This document shows, piece by piece, positions 27,860-36,694 of a stretch of 64,000 nt of DNA. Numbering within the stretch: position 1 is the first letter of the stretch; each line of letters starts with the position of its first letter. The stretch is from Chitinophaga chungangae (GTDB lineage: Bacteria > Bacteroidota > Bacteroidia > Chitinophagales > Chitinophagaceae). The notes below the pieces were generated by a model. It was not told the DNA's origin. It did no database searches and worked only from the letters and a program-made list of their open reading frames with translations. Position numbers and translations under genes: made by a program. The stretch lies in assembly GCF_017742215.1 (NCBI RefSeq), contig NZ_JAGHKP010000003.1, positions 1,112,308 through 1,176,307 of the forward strand, written 5' to 3'.

Positions 27860-29197
27860 ATGATCGGAAGACTACGGGAATTTATCCGCGAAGAAAGGAT
27901 CTTTAACGAAGGAGAAGGGCTGCTGCTGGCCGTTAGCGGCGGGCTGGATTCCAGCGTGCTGTGCCACCTGCTGGTGAAAGCCGGCTGGAAAGTGGAACTG
28001 GCGCATTGCAATTTTATGCTGCGGGGAGCGGAAAGCGACCGCGACGAAGCTTTTGTGCGCTCGCTCGGCGAACGTTACCAGGCACCCGTACATGTTACCC
28101 GTTTTGATACGGCCGCATATGCGGAACAGCACAAACTGTCTGTGCAGGTGGCCGCCCGTGACCTGCGCTATGCCTGGCTGGAGCGCCAAAGGGCCGCGCT
28201 GGGGCTGGCCGCGGTGGTTACCGCGCATCATATGCAGGATAATGTGGAAACGCTTTGGATGAATCTTTCCAAAGGCACTGGCATGGCCGGTTTGCACGGC
28301 ATTCTTCCTTTGCAGGGGCATATCGCGCGGCCGCTGCTGTTCGCTACGCGGGAGGAAATTGCCGCATACGCCAAAGAAGAAGGGGTCGCGTTCGTGGAAG
28401 ATAGTTCGAATATAACGGACAAGTACACACGTAATTATTTCCGCCACAATATATTACCGCCGCTGCAGGCGCTTTTCCCGGATGTAGTGCGGCAAACGGG
28501 CGCTTCCATCGATCGTTTCCGCGAAGCGGAGGAGTTGTACAAACAAGCGGTGGAAGAACATAAAAAGAAACTGCTGGTAAAAAAAGGGGAGGAGTACTTT
28601 ATCCCGCTGGTCCGTTTCAGCCAGGCGAAACCGCTCGCTACTATCGCGTACGAACTGCTGAAACCCTTCGGATGCAGCCCCGCGCAGGCCTCGCAGGTAA
28701 CCGCGCTGCTGGATGCGGAACCGGGAAGGTACGTCACCACTGCTTCGCACCGCATCGTGCGCGACCGGAAATGGTTCATCGTCGCACCGCTGAATACTGC
28801 GGAGGCGGGTTATTTCATCATCGAAAAAGAACAGGAAAACCTGCGCCTGCCAAACGTTGCATTCAGGTTCCAGTATGCGCAGAACGATACCAACGCCGTA
28901 AGCGCAAACGCTGCCGTGGCCTGCATCGACGCGGCCGGGCTGCAATTCCCGCTGATGCTGCGCCGCTGGAAGCAAGGGGATTATTTTTACCCGCTCGGCA
29001 TGAACCGCAAAAAGAAACTGAGCCGTTTTTTCATCGACCAGAAACTGTCGTTGCCGCAGAAGGAAAAGGTGTGGGTGCTGGAATCGGCGGACAAACGGAT
29101 CGTGTGGGTAGCGGGCATGCGGATAGACAACCGCTTCCGGGTGACGGAAAAAACACGGCAGGTATTGCGCATTACGATGACGGAAGAAAGATCCTAG
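27860..29197 (+). CDS. tilS: tRNA(Ile)-lysidine synthase
   Basis: 445 residues. The N-terminal PP-loop SGGLDSS (26-32) marks the N-type ATP pyrophosphatase that attaches lysine to the wobble C of the tRNA-Ile CAU anticodon. Typical TilS features include HCNFMLRGAESDRDE, HHMQDNVET and NYFRHNILP. The C-terminal TilS domain ends with WVAGMRIDNRFRVTE. It is essential in most bacteria. Its last four bases overlap the stop of the convergent rhomboid gene. Confidence 0.95.
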   Translation: MIGRLREFIREERIFNEGEGLLLAVSGGLDSSVLCHLLVKAGWKVELAHCNFMLRGAESDRDEAFVRSLGERYQAPVHVTRFDTAAYAEQHKLSVQVAARDLRYAWLERQRAALGLAAVVTAHHMQDNVETLWMNLSKGTGMAGLHGILPLQGHIARPLLFATREEIAAYAKEEGVAFVEDSSNITDKYTRNYFRHNILPPLQALFPDVVRQTGASIDRFREAEELYKQAVEEHKKKLLVKKGEEYFIPLVRFSQAKPLATIAYELLKPFGCSPAQASQVTALLDAEPGRYVTTASHRIVRDRKWFIVAPLNTAEAGYFIIEKEQENLRLPNVAFRFQYAQNDTNAVSANAAVACIDAAGLQFPLMLRRWKQGDYFYPLGMNRKKKLSRFFIDQKLSLPQKEKVWVLESADKRIVWVAGMRIDNRFRVTEKTRQVLRITMTEERS

Positions 29198-29808
29198 AAA
29201 GGCAGCCGGGTGATTTTTTCGAGGAACACCCTGGCCAGCTCCGGCCGCATCACCAGCGGGAAAATGAAGCCCAGCACGGCTCCCCAGAAGTGCGCGTCGT
29301 GGTTGATGCCGTCTCCGCCGCCGCGGCGCGACATATAGGCGGAATAAACGAGATACAGCAAGCCATACAGGATGCCCCAGATGGGGATCACGAAATACAG
29401 GCCCAGCTTATGCCAGGGCTCGAAGAAGATGGAAGAGAAAAGAACGGCGGACACTGCGCCGCTAGCCCCGATGGTGCGGTAGCCGTATACGTCTTTATAC
29501 CTGAAAAAAGTATATACATCGGGCAATATCAGCCCCAGCACGTACAGGAGAATATAAAAAAACTTCCCGCCCAGGTATGCCTGCATATACGATTCCGCTA
29601 CGCTGCCGAAGAAATACAGCGTCAGCATATTAAAGAACAGGTGCATAAAATCGCCGTGTATAAAACCGCTGGTCAGAAAGCGGTAATACTCCTTGTTATG
29701 AGCGACCTTATAGGGCCAGAAACTCAGCTTGTCGATTTGATCGGGTCTGTTGAACGAAGTAATGGAAACCAGGCAGGTAATGATAATGATCGCTATGGTA
29801 AGAGACAT
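29194..29808 (-). CDS. Rhomboid family intramembrane serine protease
   Basis: 204 residues with six predicted membrane helices. The catalytic dyad is visible as Ser116 in GASGA and His173 in NHDAHFWGA, and Asn60 in HLFFNML matches the oxyanion position. Rhomboids cut transmembrane substrates inside the inner membrane, and substrates cannot be inferred. The gene overlaps the 3' end of tilS by 4 bases in convergent orientation. Confidence 0.93.
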   Translation of the reverse strand: MSLTIAIIIITCLVSITSFNRPDQIDKLSFWPYKVAHNKEYYRFLTSGFIHGDFMHLFFNMLTLYFFGSVAESYMQAYLGGKFFYILLYVLGLILPDVYTFFRYKDVYGYRTIGASGAVSAVLFSSIFFEPWHKLGLYFVIPIWGILYGLLYLVYSAYMSRRGGGDGINHDAHFWGAVLGFIFPLVMRPELARVFLEKITRLPF

Positions 29809-29836
29809 AAATTCTTCTGTTAGTTTGTAAAAATAA

Positions 29837-30310
29837 TCATTGATGATGATATTTTTCGTTATTGAGCACGGTATAGGCCCTGTAAAGCTGCTCGGTAACG
29901 ATCAGGCGCACGATCTGGTGGGGAAATGTAAGCGCTGAAAGCGACATGGTGGTTTGCGCCCTTTGCAGCACGGCCGCGTCGATGCCGAAAGCGCCGCCGA
30001 TCAGCACGATCAGCTGCCGCGTGCCGGAATTTTCACGCTGCCGCACGAAATCCGCCAGCTGCATCGTGCTCATGCTTTTGCCGCGTTCGTCCAGCGCCAG
30101 CAGGTAATCTGCCGGCTGCAGCATATCCAGCACCAGTTTGCCTTCGGCTTTTTTCAGTTCAGGTATGGAAAGACTGGCTGCCTGCTTTACCGTCGGTATC
30201 AGTTTGATGTCAAAATCCGTATAATGCTGTAATCTTTTCTGAAATATTTTAATGCCTTCGTTGATATACGCATCATTCTCTTTTCCGATGCTCCAAAGCT
30301 GTATTTTCAC
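29837..30310 (-). CDS. rlmH: 23S rRNA (pseudouridine1915-N3)-methyltransferase
   Basis: 157 residues from a GTG at 30310 (VKIQLWSIGKEND), the start that fits the family's length of 155-157; the open frame runs on upstream without homology. The SPOUT fold is seen in LALDERGKSMST, LIVLIGGAFGID and LTFPHQIVRLIVTEQLYRA. It methylates helix 69 of 23S rRNA at the subunit interface. It lies 28 bases upstream of the rhomboid gene on the same strand. Confidence 0.93.
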   Translation of the reverse strand: MKIQLWSIGKENDAYINEGIKIFQKRLQHYTDFDIKLIPTVKQAASLSIPELKKAEGKLVLDMLQPADYLLALDERGKSMSTMQLADFVRQRENSGTRQLIVLIGGAFGIDAAVLQRAQTTMSLSALTFPHQIVRLIVTEQLYRAYTVLNNEKYHHQ

Positions 30311-30383
30311 GGGTTTCAGCGTTTTAGATGTAACGTCAAAAATAAATGGAAAATCGCGGATGCGGAAAAAAAGCAATGAAAGG

Positions 30384-30414
30384 TTTGCAGAAATAAAAAT
30401 TCTCCATACATTTG
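30384..30414 (+). promoter_or_regulatory. Promoter of the first tRNA-Arg
   Basis: TTTG (30384-30387), 19 bases, then TACATTTG (30407-30414): a perfect Bacteroidota promoter 24 bases before the tRNA. Confidence 0.85.
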
Positions 30415-30438
30415 CATCCCGTTCAAGAACAGAACAAT

Positions 30439-30512
30439 GGCTCTGTAGCTCAACTGAATAGAGCATCTGACTACGGATCAGAAGGTTTCAGGTTTGAATC
30501 CTGACAGAGTCA
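30439..30512 (+). tRNA. tRNA-Arg (anticodon ACG), copy 1
   Basis: 74 bases. The acceptor stem GGCTCTG pairs with CAGAGTC with one G-U pair and the discriminator is A. The D stem is GCTC/GAGC, the anticodon stem TCTGA/TCAGA holds loop CTACGGA with ACG, and the T stem is TCAGG/CCTGA around TTTGAAT. CCA is not encoded. The ACG wobble base is normally converted to inosine and reads CGU, CGC and CGA. Confidence 0.95.
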
Positions 30513-30538
30513 CTAACAATCTTCTACGAATGGATAAG

Positions 30539-30575
30539 CCCGGCATACGAACAGTTTGCCGGGTTTTTCTTTTTA
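30539..30575 (+). terminator. Terminator after tRNA-Arg copy 1
   Basis: CCCGGCA (30539-30545) pairs with TGCCGGG (30557-30563), followed by TTTTTCTTTTT. Confidence 0.85.
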
Positions 30576-30686
30576 ACCCCATTTACATTAAAATTTGGCA
30601 AAATATGAGCGTAGTGACGGTCAAAACAGCCATGCCGGCGAAACAGCTGTGAATAATGCATGTTGATAATTTATTTCTTACTGCTG

Positions 30687-30717
30687 ATTGATTTTTAAAA
30701 AACTATTCCTACTTTTG
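30687..30717 (+). promoter_or_regulatory. Promoter of the second tRNA-Arg
   Basis: ATTG (30687-30690), 19 bases, then TACTTTTG (30710-30717), 20 bases before the tRNA. The following CCCGTTCAA is shared with copy 1, showing that the promoter region was duplicated with the gene. Confidence 0.75.
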
Positions 30718-30737
30718 CTACCCGTTCAAAACAACAT

Positions 30738-30811
30738 GGCTTTGTAGCTCAACTGAATAGAGCATCTGACTACGGATCAGAAGGTTTCAGGTTTGAATCC
30801 TGACAGAGTCA
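30738..30811 (+). tRNA. tRNA-Arg (anticodon ACG), copy 2
   Basis: 74 bases, identical to copy 1 except position 5 (C to T), which turns a C-G pair of the acceptor stem into a U-G pair. Anticodon ACG is in loop CTACGGA. No CCA is encoded. Confidence 0.95.
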
Positions 30812-30825
30812 CAGAAGAACAGAAG

Positions 30826-30856
30826 GCCCGCCAGACAGAAGTTTGGCGGGCTTTTT
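30826..30856 (+). terminator. Terminator after tRNA-Arg copy 2
   Basis: GCCCGCCA (30826-30833) pairs with TGGCGGGC (30844-30851), followed by TTTTT. It ends only 17 bases before the antiporter start codon. Confidence 0.85.
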
Positions 30857-30873
30857 CGATAATACGCAGCCTT

Positions 30874-32139
30874 ATGAACAATTACAGCATCGTATTATTT
30901 ATCCTCGCGATCATGACCGGCCTTTCCGTAGTAGCGGAAAAGATCAAACTGGCGGCGCCCATCCTCCTGATCGTTGCCGGCATCGCCATCGGTTTTTTCC
31001 CCGGCCTGCCGGAAATAGAGATCAATCCCGAGATCGTGCTTCTCATTTTCCTGCCGCCGCTGCTGTACGACGCCGCGTTCAATATCGATTTCAAGACCTT
31101 CAAAACGAATATCAATACCATTTCCACGCTGGCCATCGGCCTCGTGTTCGTTACCGCCTGCGGCATCGCCGTGGCTGGGTATTACCTGATCCCCGGCATG
31201 ACCTGGCCGCTGGCCTTCGTGCTCGGCGCCATCCTTTCCGCAACAGATGCGGTGGCAGCTATCAGCATCACCAAAGGGCTTGGTCTATCGCACAACACCA
31301 TCACCATCATTGAAGGCGAAAGCCTGATCAACGACGCTTCCGCGCTGGTGGCTTACCGTTTTGCCGTGGCGGCGGTGGCCGGCGCTTCTTTCGTTATTTG
31401 GGACGCCCTGCTCGTGTTTGCCGGTCTGCTCGCGGGCGGCGCGCTGGTAGGCATTGTAATGGGAAAAATTTTAGGGTTTGTATTACGCGCCGTGCGCGAC
31501 AATCATCTCGCCGTGATGAGCTTTATGCTGCTGGCGCCATTCGTGACGTACCTGCTCGCGGAAGAGCTGCATGTTTCCGGCGTGATCGCCGTGGTAATGC
31601 TCGGCCTGAACATGTCCAGGCTCAGCAACCAGCGATTCCCTGAGCACATCCGCAACCAGTCCAAAAACATCTGGGAAACCATCATCTTCCTGCTCAACGG
31701 TTTTATCTTCATCCTTATCGGTCTCGAATTTCCCATCGTGGCCCGCGCGATAGACGACAGCCAGATCTGGAACTACGTGGGTTATGCGTTGCTCATTACC
31801 ATTGCCGCGCTGCTCCTCCGCATGGGCAGGATGTTCATGCAGCAGGTGAACCTTCAGCGCGCGTTCACCGCCAAAAAAAGAAGGATCACCGAAGCGGCTT
31901 TGCTGACGCTGGAAGAAAGCATGATCATCAGCTGGTCTGGCATGCGCGGCATCGTATCCCTGGCCATCGCCATCGGTTTGCCCAGGACGCTGAAGAATGG
32001 CGAGCCTTTCCCGATGCGGAACGAAATTATCTTCATTTCAACCGTAGCGGTATTGCTCACGATCATCGGGCAGGGCATCACACTGCCCTGGATCGTGCGG
32101 AAAATGCAGGCGGGAAATAAAAAGCCCGCCAAATTGTAG
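30874..32139 (+). CDS. CPA1-family Na+/H+ antiporter
   Basis: 421 residues from the ATG at 30874; a longer frame would run into the tRNA and terminator and is rejected. About twelve membrane helices. The ion-binding motifs of the NhaP/NHE class are present: LSATDAVAAI with Asp125 and GESLINDASAL with Asn153-Asp154. The late WSGMRGIVSLA is also characteristic. It exchanges sodium or potassium for protons across the inner membrane. No promoter is seen between the tRNA terminator and the start, so expression may depend on read-through. It converges with the A2M-like gene, 13 bases apart. Confidence 0.93.
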   Translation: MNNYSIVLFILAIMTGLSVVAEKIKLAAPILLIVAGIAIGFFPGLPEIEINPEIVLLIFLPPLLYDAAFNIDFKTFKTNINTISTLAIGLVFVTACGIAVAGYYLIPGMTWPLAFVLGAILSATDAVAAISITKGLGLSHNTITIIEGESLINDASALVAYRFAVAAVAGASFVIWDALLVFAGLLAGGALVGIVMGKILGFVLRAVRDNHLAVMSFMLLAPFVTYLLAEELHVSGVIAVVMLGLNMSRLSNQRFPEHIRNQSKNIWETIIFLLNGFIFILIGLEFPIVARAIDDSQIWNYVGYALLITIAALLLRMGRMFMQQVNLQRAFTAKKRRITEAALLTLEESMIISWSGMRGIVSLAIAIGLPRTLKNGEPFPMRNEIIFISTVAVLLTIIGQGITLPWIVRKMQAGNKKPAKL

Positions 32140-32152
32140 TCTCTTTTCTTTT

Positions 32153-35100
32153 TTACTCTATCGTGGCTTTCAGCCCTTCGTTCCAGTGTTTATGCTCCGG
32201 CATGTAGTACAGGTAAGCCACCGAAGCCTTGCCCTGGTACTTCCCCGGAATATCCGCCTTCAGGTCCAGCGCGATATTTTTTGTTTCTCCCGGTTCAAAT
32301 GCCCGCCAGTAAAGCACGAGATAGTTATCAAACAATTCGTAATAAGCGAGGCTGTTTTCTTCCGACAATTGTTTCAGCTGCCAGGGCTGCAGCGAAAGCC
32401 CCGCGGGAATGCCGATCTTGGCCACTGCCATCGGCTGCGGCGTATTGCGTTTGTTTTTTAGCGAAATGTTCAATCGTACGGTTTCTCCTGTTTTTACTTC
32501 ATGCCGTAACAGTTCCGTGCCCAGTTCCAGCTCGGCTTCGGGGCTGTTGGGCGGGTAGAAGGTCTGGTATGCCATTTCTATGGAATAATAGAGGCCGCCC
32601 TTGCCGTTGGTGTAGCTGGCCGTGAAAGTTTGCGGTTGGTCGTCGGTTTTTGCCGGCGCGAAAACGCCGGGTTTCATTTCTTCCCCGTTCAATGTAAAAT
32701 GAGCGTCCGTGGCGGCGGCCATCTCCCCGACGCGGGAGGCATAGGCCGTCATGGCCTGCAGCGCCAGCACCGTTCCCTGCGTAGAGCCGTAACCGTAGTA
32801 TGATTTCATCTTCATGATCTTTTCCAACAACCGGGACATTTTATCGATGTCTGGTTCCTTTTCGCGGGTCATCGCCAGCACGCGGAGCGCGGCTACTTCC
32901 ACTTCCAGCGAAGCGCCGCGGGATTTGACCATGGAGGTCTGCGCGGGGAGGGTTTCATCCTCCAGCATGTTCATCAGTACGCGGAAATCCGCTTCCAGCT
33001 CCAGGTTGTCGGCCGCAAGGGCCATCAGGCCGAGCAGGTAAGGGTCTTTATTGTCCACCGCCTGTTTGAACGCGTATTTATATTCCCGCATGATCTCCGC
33101 GCCCATGCCCGCCTGCGTGAACGCGTACACGACGTAACAGTTGGTGACCGCCGCGGAAAAACCGTAAAACTGCCCCATGCCGTGATCGTTCATTTTAAAA
33201 CCGCCTTTGCCGTCGCGGCGGCTGAGCAACCATTTTTTTGTGCGTTCGATCATTGCGCGGTCTACATTTACGAACTCCTGCATATCGGTAAACTCCATCA
33301 GCCCCATGGCGGTAAGACCGGTGTGCGGCGGCGTATGGCCGAACCATTCGAAGCCGTCCTGTTTCGTTTCGAAGGAAATGAGCCGCGCATATCCCTGCTG
33401 TATATAATCCATCGCCTGTTTTTCCACTGCCGGGTTGGATTTCCCGCTTTTGCGCAGCAACCGCAGGATGAGCACGTTGGGCCAGGTGGTGGCGGAAGTT
33501 TGTTCGAAGCAGCCGTGCGGCTCGCGCAGCAGCGATGTGATCCCGTCCAGCAGCTGGTTTTCGAGGCCGGAAAACAGGCGGAGGTTGTATTGGAGGCTGC
33601 CGGGGATGGGTTTTGAAATCGGGAAACGATGCGTGGCCGGCCGGCTGCCAGAGAATACCTCGCGGATGGGAAATCCTTTCGGGGCCGCTTCCACCGGCAC
33701 TTCCAGCGCTTCTTCCATACCGTCTCCGCTTGCTCGTATGAGAAGCGTTTCTTTGCAGGCCTTCAGCGCTTCCACCGGGATGTTGATCTGCTTTGCACTG
33801 CCCGGGTTGAGCGTTACATCCAGCTCGTAATGGTTTTGCATGTAACCGCGACCTGCTTCGCCAACGCCCACCTGCACTGCCACCGGCGCCGTTACCAAGA
33901 TTTTCAGGTACGCAACGCCGGTGCCGTTATTCTTGAGGTTGAGCGGCATCAACACATGATCGCCCACGGAAATGGCGGGTGGCATTTTGGCGTCTATCAC
34001 CAGCGGCTGTTGCGCGCTGTAGGTCGTTTCGGTTCGGCCAGGCTCGCCGGTGTAGCCAATACCTTCCGCGATGGCCCTGAAAGTAGTGGTGGCGTCGGAA
34101 TTATAAAAGCTCACAACGGCCTCGCCGTCGCGGTTGGTCTGTATTACGGGGTTCCAGTAAAGTGTTTCCCTGAAATCGTCCCGTACCGCGGTTTTCACCG
34201 ATGCGTAAACGGGGGAGTAGAATTTTTTCGCTACCACGAACACCGGTTTGTCCTGCCATACCATCTGCGCCATGTAATCGCCGGGCTTGTACAACTTAAG
34301 CCGGATACTTTTTTGCCATCTTCTGGATTGGATGAGGATAACGCCATTGGCTGCCATACATCCGTATATCGCCGTTGCCGCGGCGTCTTTCAGCACGGTG
34401 ATGTTGAGAATATCATTCGGGTCTATCCGCAAGCTGTTCATCGAAGCGGGCACGCCGTCTATCACCACCAGCGGCTGGTTGTTGCCGGCCAGCGTGGATT
34501 GCCCCCTGATCATCACTCTTCCGCCCGCGATAGCGCTGGTCGGTTCAGCGGCCTGCACACCGGTTAGCCGGCCAGACAGCAAAGTGGCAATATCCTGCTG
34601 CGCGCTCAGTTCCATACCGGAAATCACGGCTACCGCCGTGCCCGTGCTACTTACCTTCCTCGCCATACCCATCGCGATCACCACCACTTCCTCCAGGTTT
34701 TTCGTGCCTTTGTCCAGGTCATTCAGCAAACCGGCCAGCTGTTTTTCTTCAGATCTAACCGCCGCCATGTTGATAAACCCGTCTTCGGCGGAAGCAAGCG
34801 TATCGCTCATGAAAAGGGCCGCCTTTTCCCGCGGCGCGGGCAGCATTACCGAACCAAAACCTTTGCTGGTAACGGATACATGTACCCTTTCACCTTTTTT
34901 CCGCGAGCGCGCGATCACGTAATATTGTTCGGCGGGCCGGAGACCGGAGAAATAAAATTGACCGTCTTCTTTCGTTTCCATGAACGCCACTTTATCGTTT
35001 CTCCCCGAATTTCTCGCGTTCAGCAGGTAAATGCGCCCCGCAACCGGTTTATTGGCCGTATCGAGCAGCACGCCGTTGAGCGCGTTCGTTTGTTCGGGAA

Positions 35101-36691
35101 GAAAATGCAAACGATCGTCGTTTTCCGTTTGCTGCGTGTATTCGTAATACCGGTAACCATGTGTGAGCATCACGAGATCCAATGCGGGTAAGGCTTTCGG
35201 CTCGTTTTCCTTGAAATAGAAATTGGGCTCTTCGACCTTGCCGCTCAGCTCGGAATTCATCAGCAGCCAGGCGAGTATATGATGTTGTTTGTCGTCCGCG
35301 AACGTCCAGAGCTTATCGTCTACCACCGCCAGTGAGAGATTCGACGGCACGGCCTGCTTCGCCGCATTTTCGGTCTTTATCTTCAGCGTTACTTTTTCGC
35401 GCGGCAGGTACGTCGGTTTGTCCGGCGTCAGCGAAATGCGCAGCGTTTTGTTCGCCTGGAGAAATACTACTCTTTCCGCCAGCGGCAGCCCGGCCATATC
35501 GAGTACCGTAAACCGCGCGATACCGGCCGGGAACCTGGATGTATCCACCGCAACTTCTGTATTGCCCGCATCGAGGTCGGTTATTTTTTCAAACAGCAAT
35601 CGTTCCCTGCTGAAACCCGCGATTCGCACGCGTTGCCTGTTCGTACTGCGCAGGCCGAGCACAAGTCCTTCGGATTTGCGGTTGAAATGCATTACCAGTC
35701 CCTGTTCTGCGGCAACGGGCAATACATATCGCCGCGAGATGCCTTTGGGTGAGGTGATATGCGCTTCATACCGCCGGCCGCTTTCGGGCGTAAAAGAAAA
35801 ACTGCCCATCCCGAAGTGATAGCTGCTGAAACGGGCCACCGTATTGCCTTTATCGTCCATAACGATTCCCTGCACATCCGCCGCTTTTCCAAATTCGTTG
35901 ACGGCTTTAAAGGCCATGTTAGCGGGAAGCCCTTCCACCAGCGTGCCGCCTTCCGGCAGGAATTGCAGGTCTATTTTGTTCAGCACGATAGGAATGGCGC
36001 GGGAAATGGATTCAACGTATGCGTCGTATTTCACGGTCACGTTAAGCAGGCCGTTGCTGGTTTCCAGCGTTTCGGGCAGGCGGAACCTGATGGTGGCTTT
36101 GCCGTCTTTGTCTGTACTGAAAACATTGGCGGCGGCGGATTTGCCATTGAGGCTCATCGTATATTCGCACGGATACAGGGCCACGGGCCTGCCTTCAAGA
36201 TTGCGCATGGAAAATTCCGCGGCCACTTCGCTTCCCGGGCCATAACCTTTCCCCGGAAATTCAAGCTGCATCAGCACGCGTGGCGCCACTGCCCGGTGCA
36301 GCGTGATCTCTTTGGTGAACCAGCGGCTTTCTTTTTCGTTCTGCATCCACGCCGTATACGCTCTCAGCCGGTACACGCCGCCCGGCGCGGCAGTGGCAAA
36401 ATCGTACGAACCTTCTACATACCCGTCTTTCACCGGCAGCTTCAACTGCTGCACCACGTTGCCCGCGGGCGCGATAATGTCCACGTTCAAAATGCCGCTG
36501 ATGCCGGAAGGGCGGAGGTTCTCGCCTTTCACCACGTAGGCTTTGAAAAACATCGTTTCGCCGGGTTTGTAATATACGTGACTGGTTTGCACATATACTT
36601 TTTCCTTTCGCCCGGCATAGGCGGATAACTGTGCATGTGCCGCGCAACGGCAAAAAATGGCGAGTATGAATAATATCAGGCAATGTTTCAT
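32153..36691 (-). CDS. Alpha-2-macroglobulin-like protein with an embedded SusC-type TonB plug domain
   Basis: 1512 residues. Signal peptide 1-20 (cleavage AHA-Q; no good lipobox). An MG2 domain (about 30-135, KVYVQTSHVYYKPGETMFF) and further macroglobulin domains run to about 500, then a carboxypeptidase-regulatory-like domain (about 535-600). Residues about 666-792 are a SusC/RagA plug: LEEVVVIAMG, LLSGRLTGVQ, RVMIRGQSTLAGNNQPLVVI, IDPNDILNITVLKDAAATAI, ANGVILIQSR. Macroglobulin domains then resume, with the thioester motif Gly1060-Cys1061-Phe-Glu-Gln1064 opening an alpha-toroid (thioester) domain, and a final receptor-like MG domain. There is no beta-barrel in this protein. It starts 3 bases after the plugless barrel gene ends. 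The family traps proteases through the thioester. A gate or receptor role for the plug is inference. Confidence 0.85.
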   Translation of the reverse strand: MKHCLILFILAIFCRCAAHAQLSAYAGRKEKVYVQTSHVYYKPGETMFFKAYVVKGENLRPSGISGILNVDIIAPAGNVVQQLKLPVKDGYVEGSYDFATAAPGGVYRLRAYTAWMQNEKESRWFTKEITLHRAVAPRVLMQLEFPGKGYGPGSEVAAEFSMRNLEGRPVALYPCEYTMSLNGKSAAANVFSTDKDGKATIRFRLPETLETSNGLLNVTVKYDAYVESISRAIPIVLNKIDLQFLPEGGTLVEGLPANMAFKAVNEFGKAADVQGIVMDDKGNTVARFSSYHFGMGSFSFTPESGRRYEAHITSPKGISRRYVLPVAAEQGLVMHFNRKSEGLVLGLRSTNRQRVRIAGFSRERLLFEKITDLDAGNTEVAVDTSRFPAGIARFTVLDMAGLPLAERVVFLQANKTLRISLTPDKPTYLPREKVTLKIKTENAAKQAVPSNLSLAVVDDKLWTFADDKQHHILAWLLMNSELSGKVEEPNFYFKENEPKALPALDLVMLTHGYRYYEYTQQTENDDRLHFLPEQTNALNGVLLDTANKPVAGRIYLLNARNSGRNDKVAFMETKEDGQFYFSGLRPAEQYYVIARSRKKGERVHVSVTSKGFGSVMLPAPREKAALFMSDTLASAEDGFINMAAVRSEEKQLAGLLNDLDKGTKNLEEVVVIAMGMARKVSSTGTAVAVISGMELSAQQDIATLLSGRLTGVQAAEPTSAIAGGRVMIRGQSTLAGNNQPLVVIDGVPASMNSLRIDPNDILNITVLKDAAATAIYGCMAANGVILIQSRRWQKSIRLKLYKPGDYMAQMVWQDKPVFVVAKKFYSPVYASVKTAVRDDFRETLYWNPVIQTNRDGEAVVSFYNSDATTTFRAIAEGIGYTGEPGRTETTYSAQQPLVIDAKMPPAISVGDHVLMPLNLKNNGTGVAYLKILVTAPVAVQVGVGEAGRGYMQNHYELDVTLNPGSAKQINIPVEALKACKETLLIRASGDGMEEALEVPVEAAPKGFPIREVFSGSRPATHRFPISKPIPGSLQYNLRLFSGLENQLLDGITSLLREPHGCFEQTSATTWPNVLILRLLRKSGKSNPAVEKQAMDYIQQGYARLISFETKQDGFEWFGHTPPHTGLTAMGLMEFTDMQEFVNVDRAMIERTKKWLLSRRDGKGGFKMNDHGMGQFYGFSAAVTNCYVVYAFTQAGMGAEIMREYKYAFKQAVDNKDPYLLGLMALAADNLELEADFRVLMNMLEDETLPAQTSMVKSRGASLEVEVAALRVLAMTREKEPDIDKMSRLLEKIMKMKSYYGYGSTQGTVLALQAMTAYASRVGEMAAATDAHFTLNGEEMKPGVFAPAKTDDQPQTFTASYTNGKGGLYYSIEMAYQTFYPPNSPEAELELGTELLRHEVKTGETVRLNISLKNKRNTPQPMAVAKIGIPAGLSLQPWQLKQLSEENSLAYYELFDNYLVLYWRAFEPGETKNIALDLKADIPGKYQGKASVAYLYYMPEHKHWNEGLKATIE

Positions 36692-36694
36692 AGA

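Noticed and set aside
30439..30811. tRNA pair as attachment sites of an integrated element
   Set aside because: Only 225 bases lie between the copies, holding a terminator and a promoter. There is no integrase or foreign gene.
30793..30873. Longer N-terminus for the sodium/proton antiporter
   Set aside because: It would overlap the tRNA and its terminator. The ATG at 30874 gives the normal CPA1 start.
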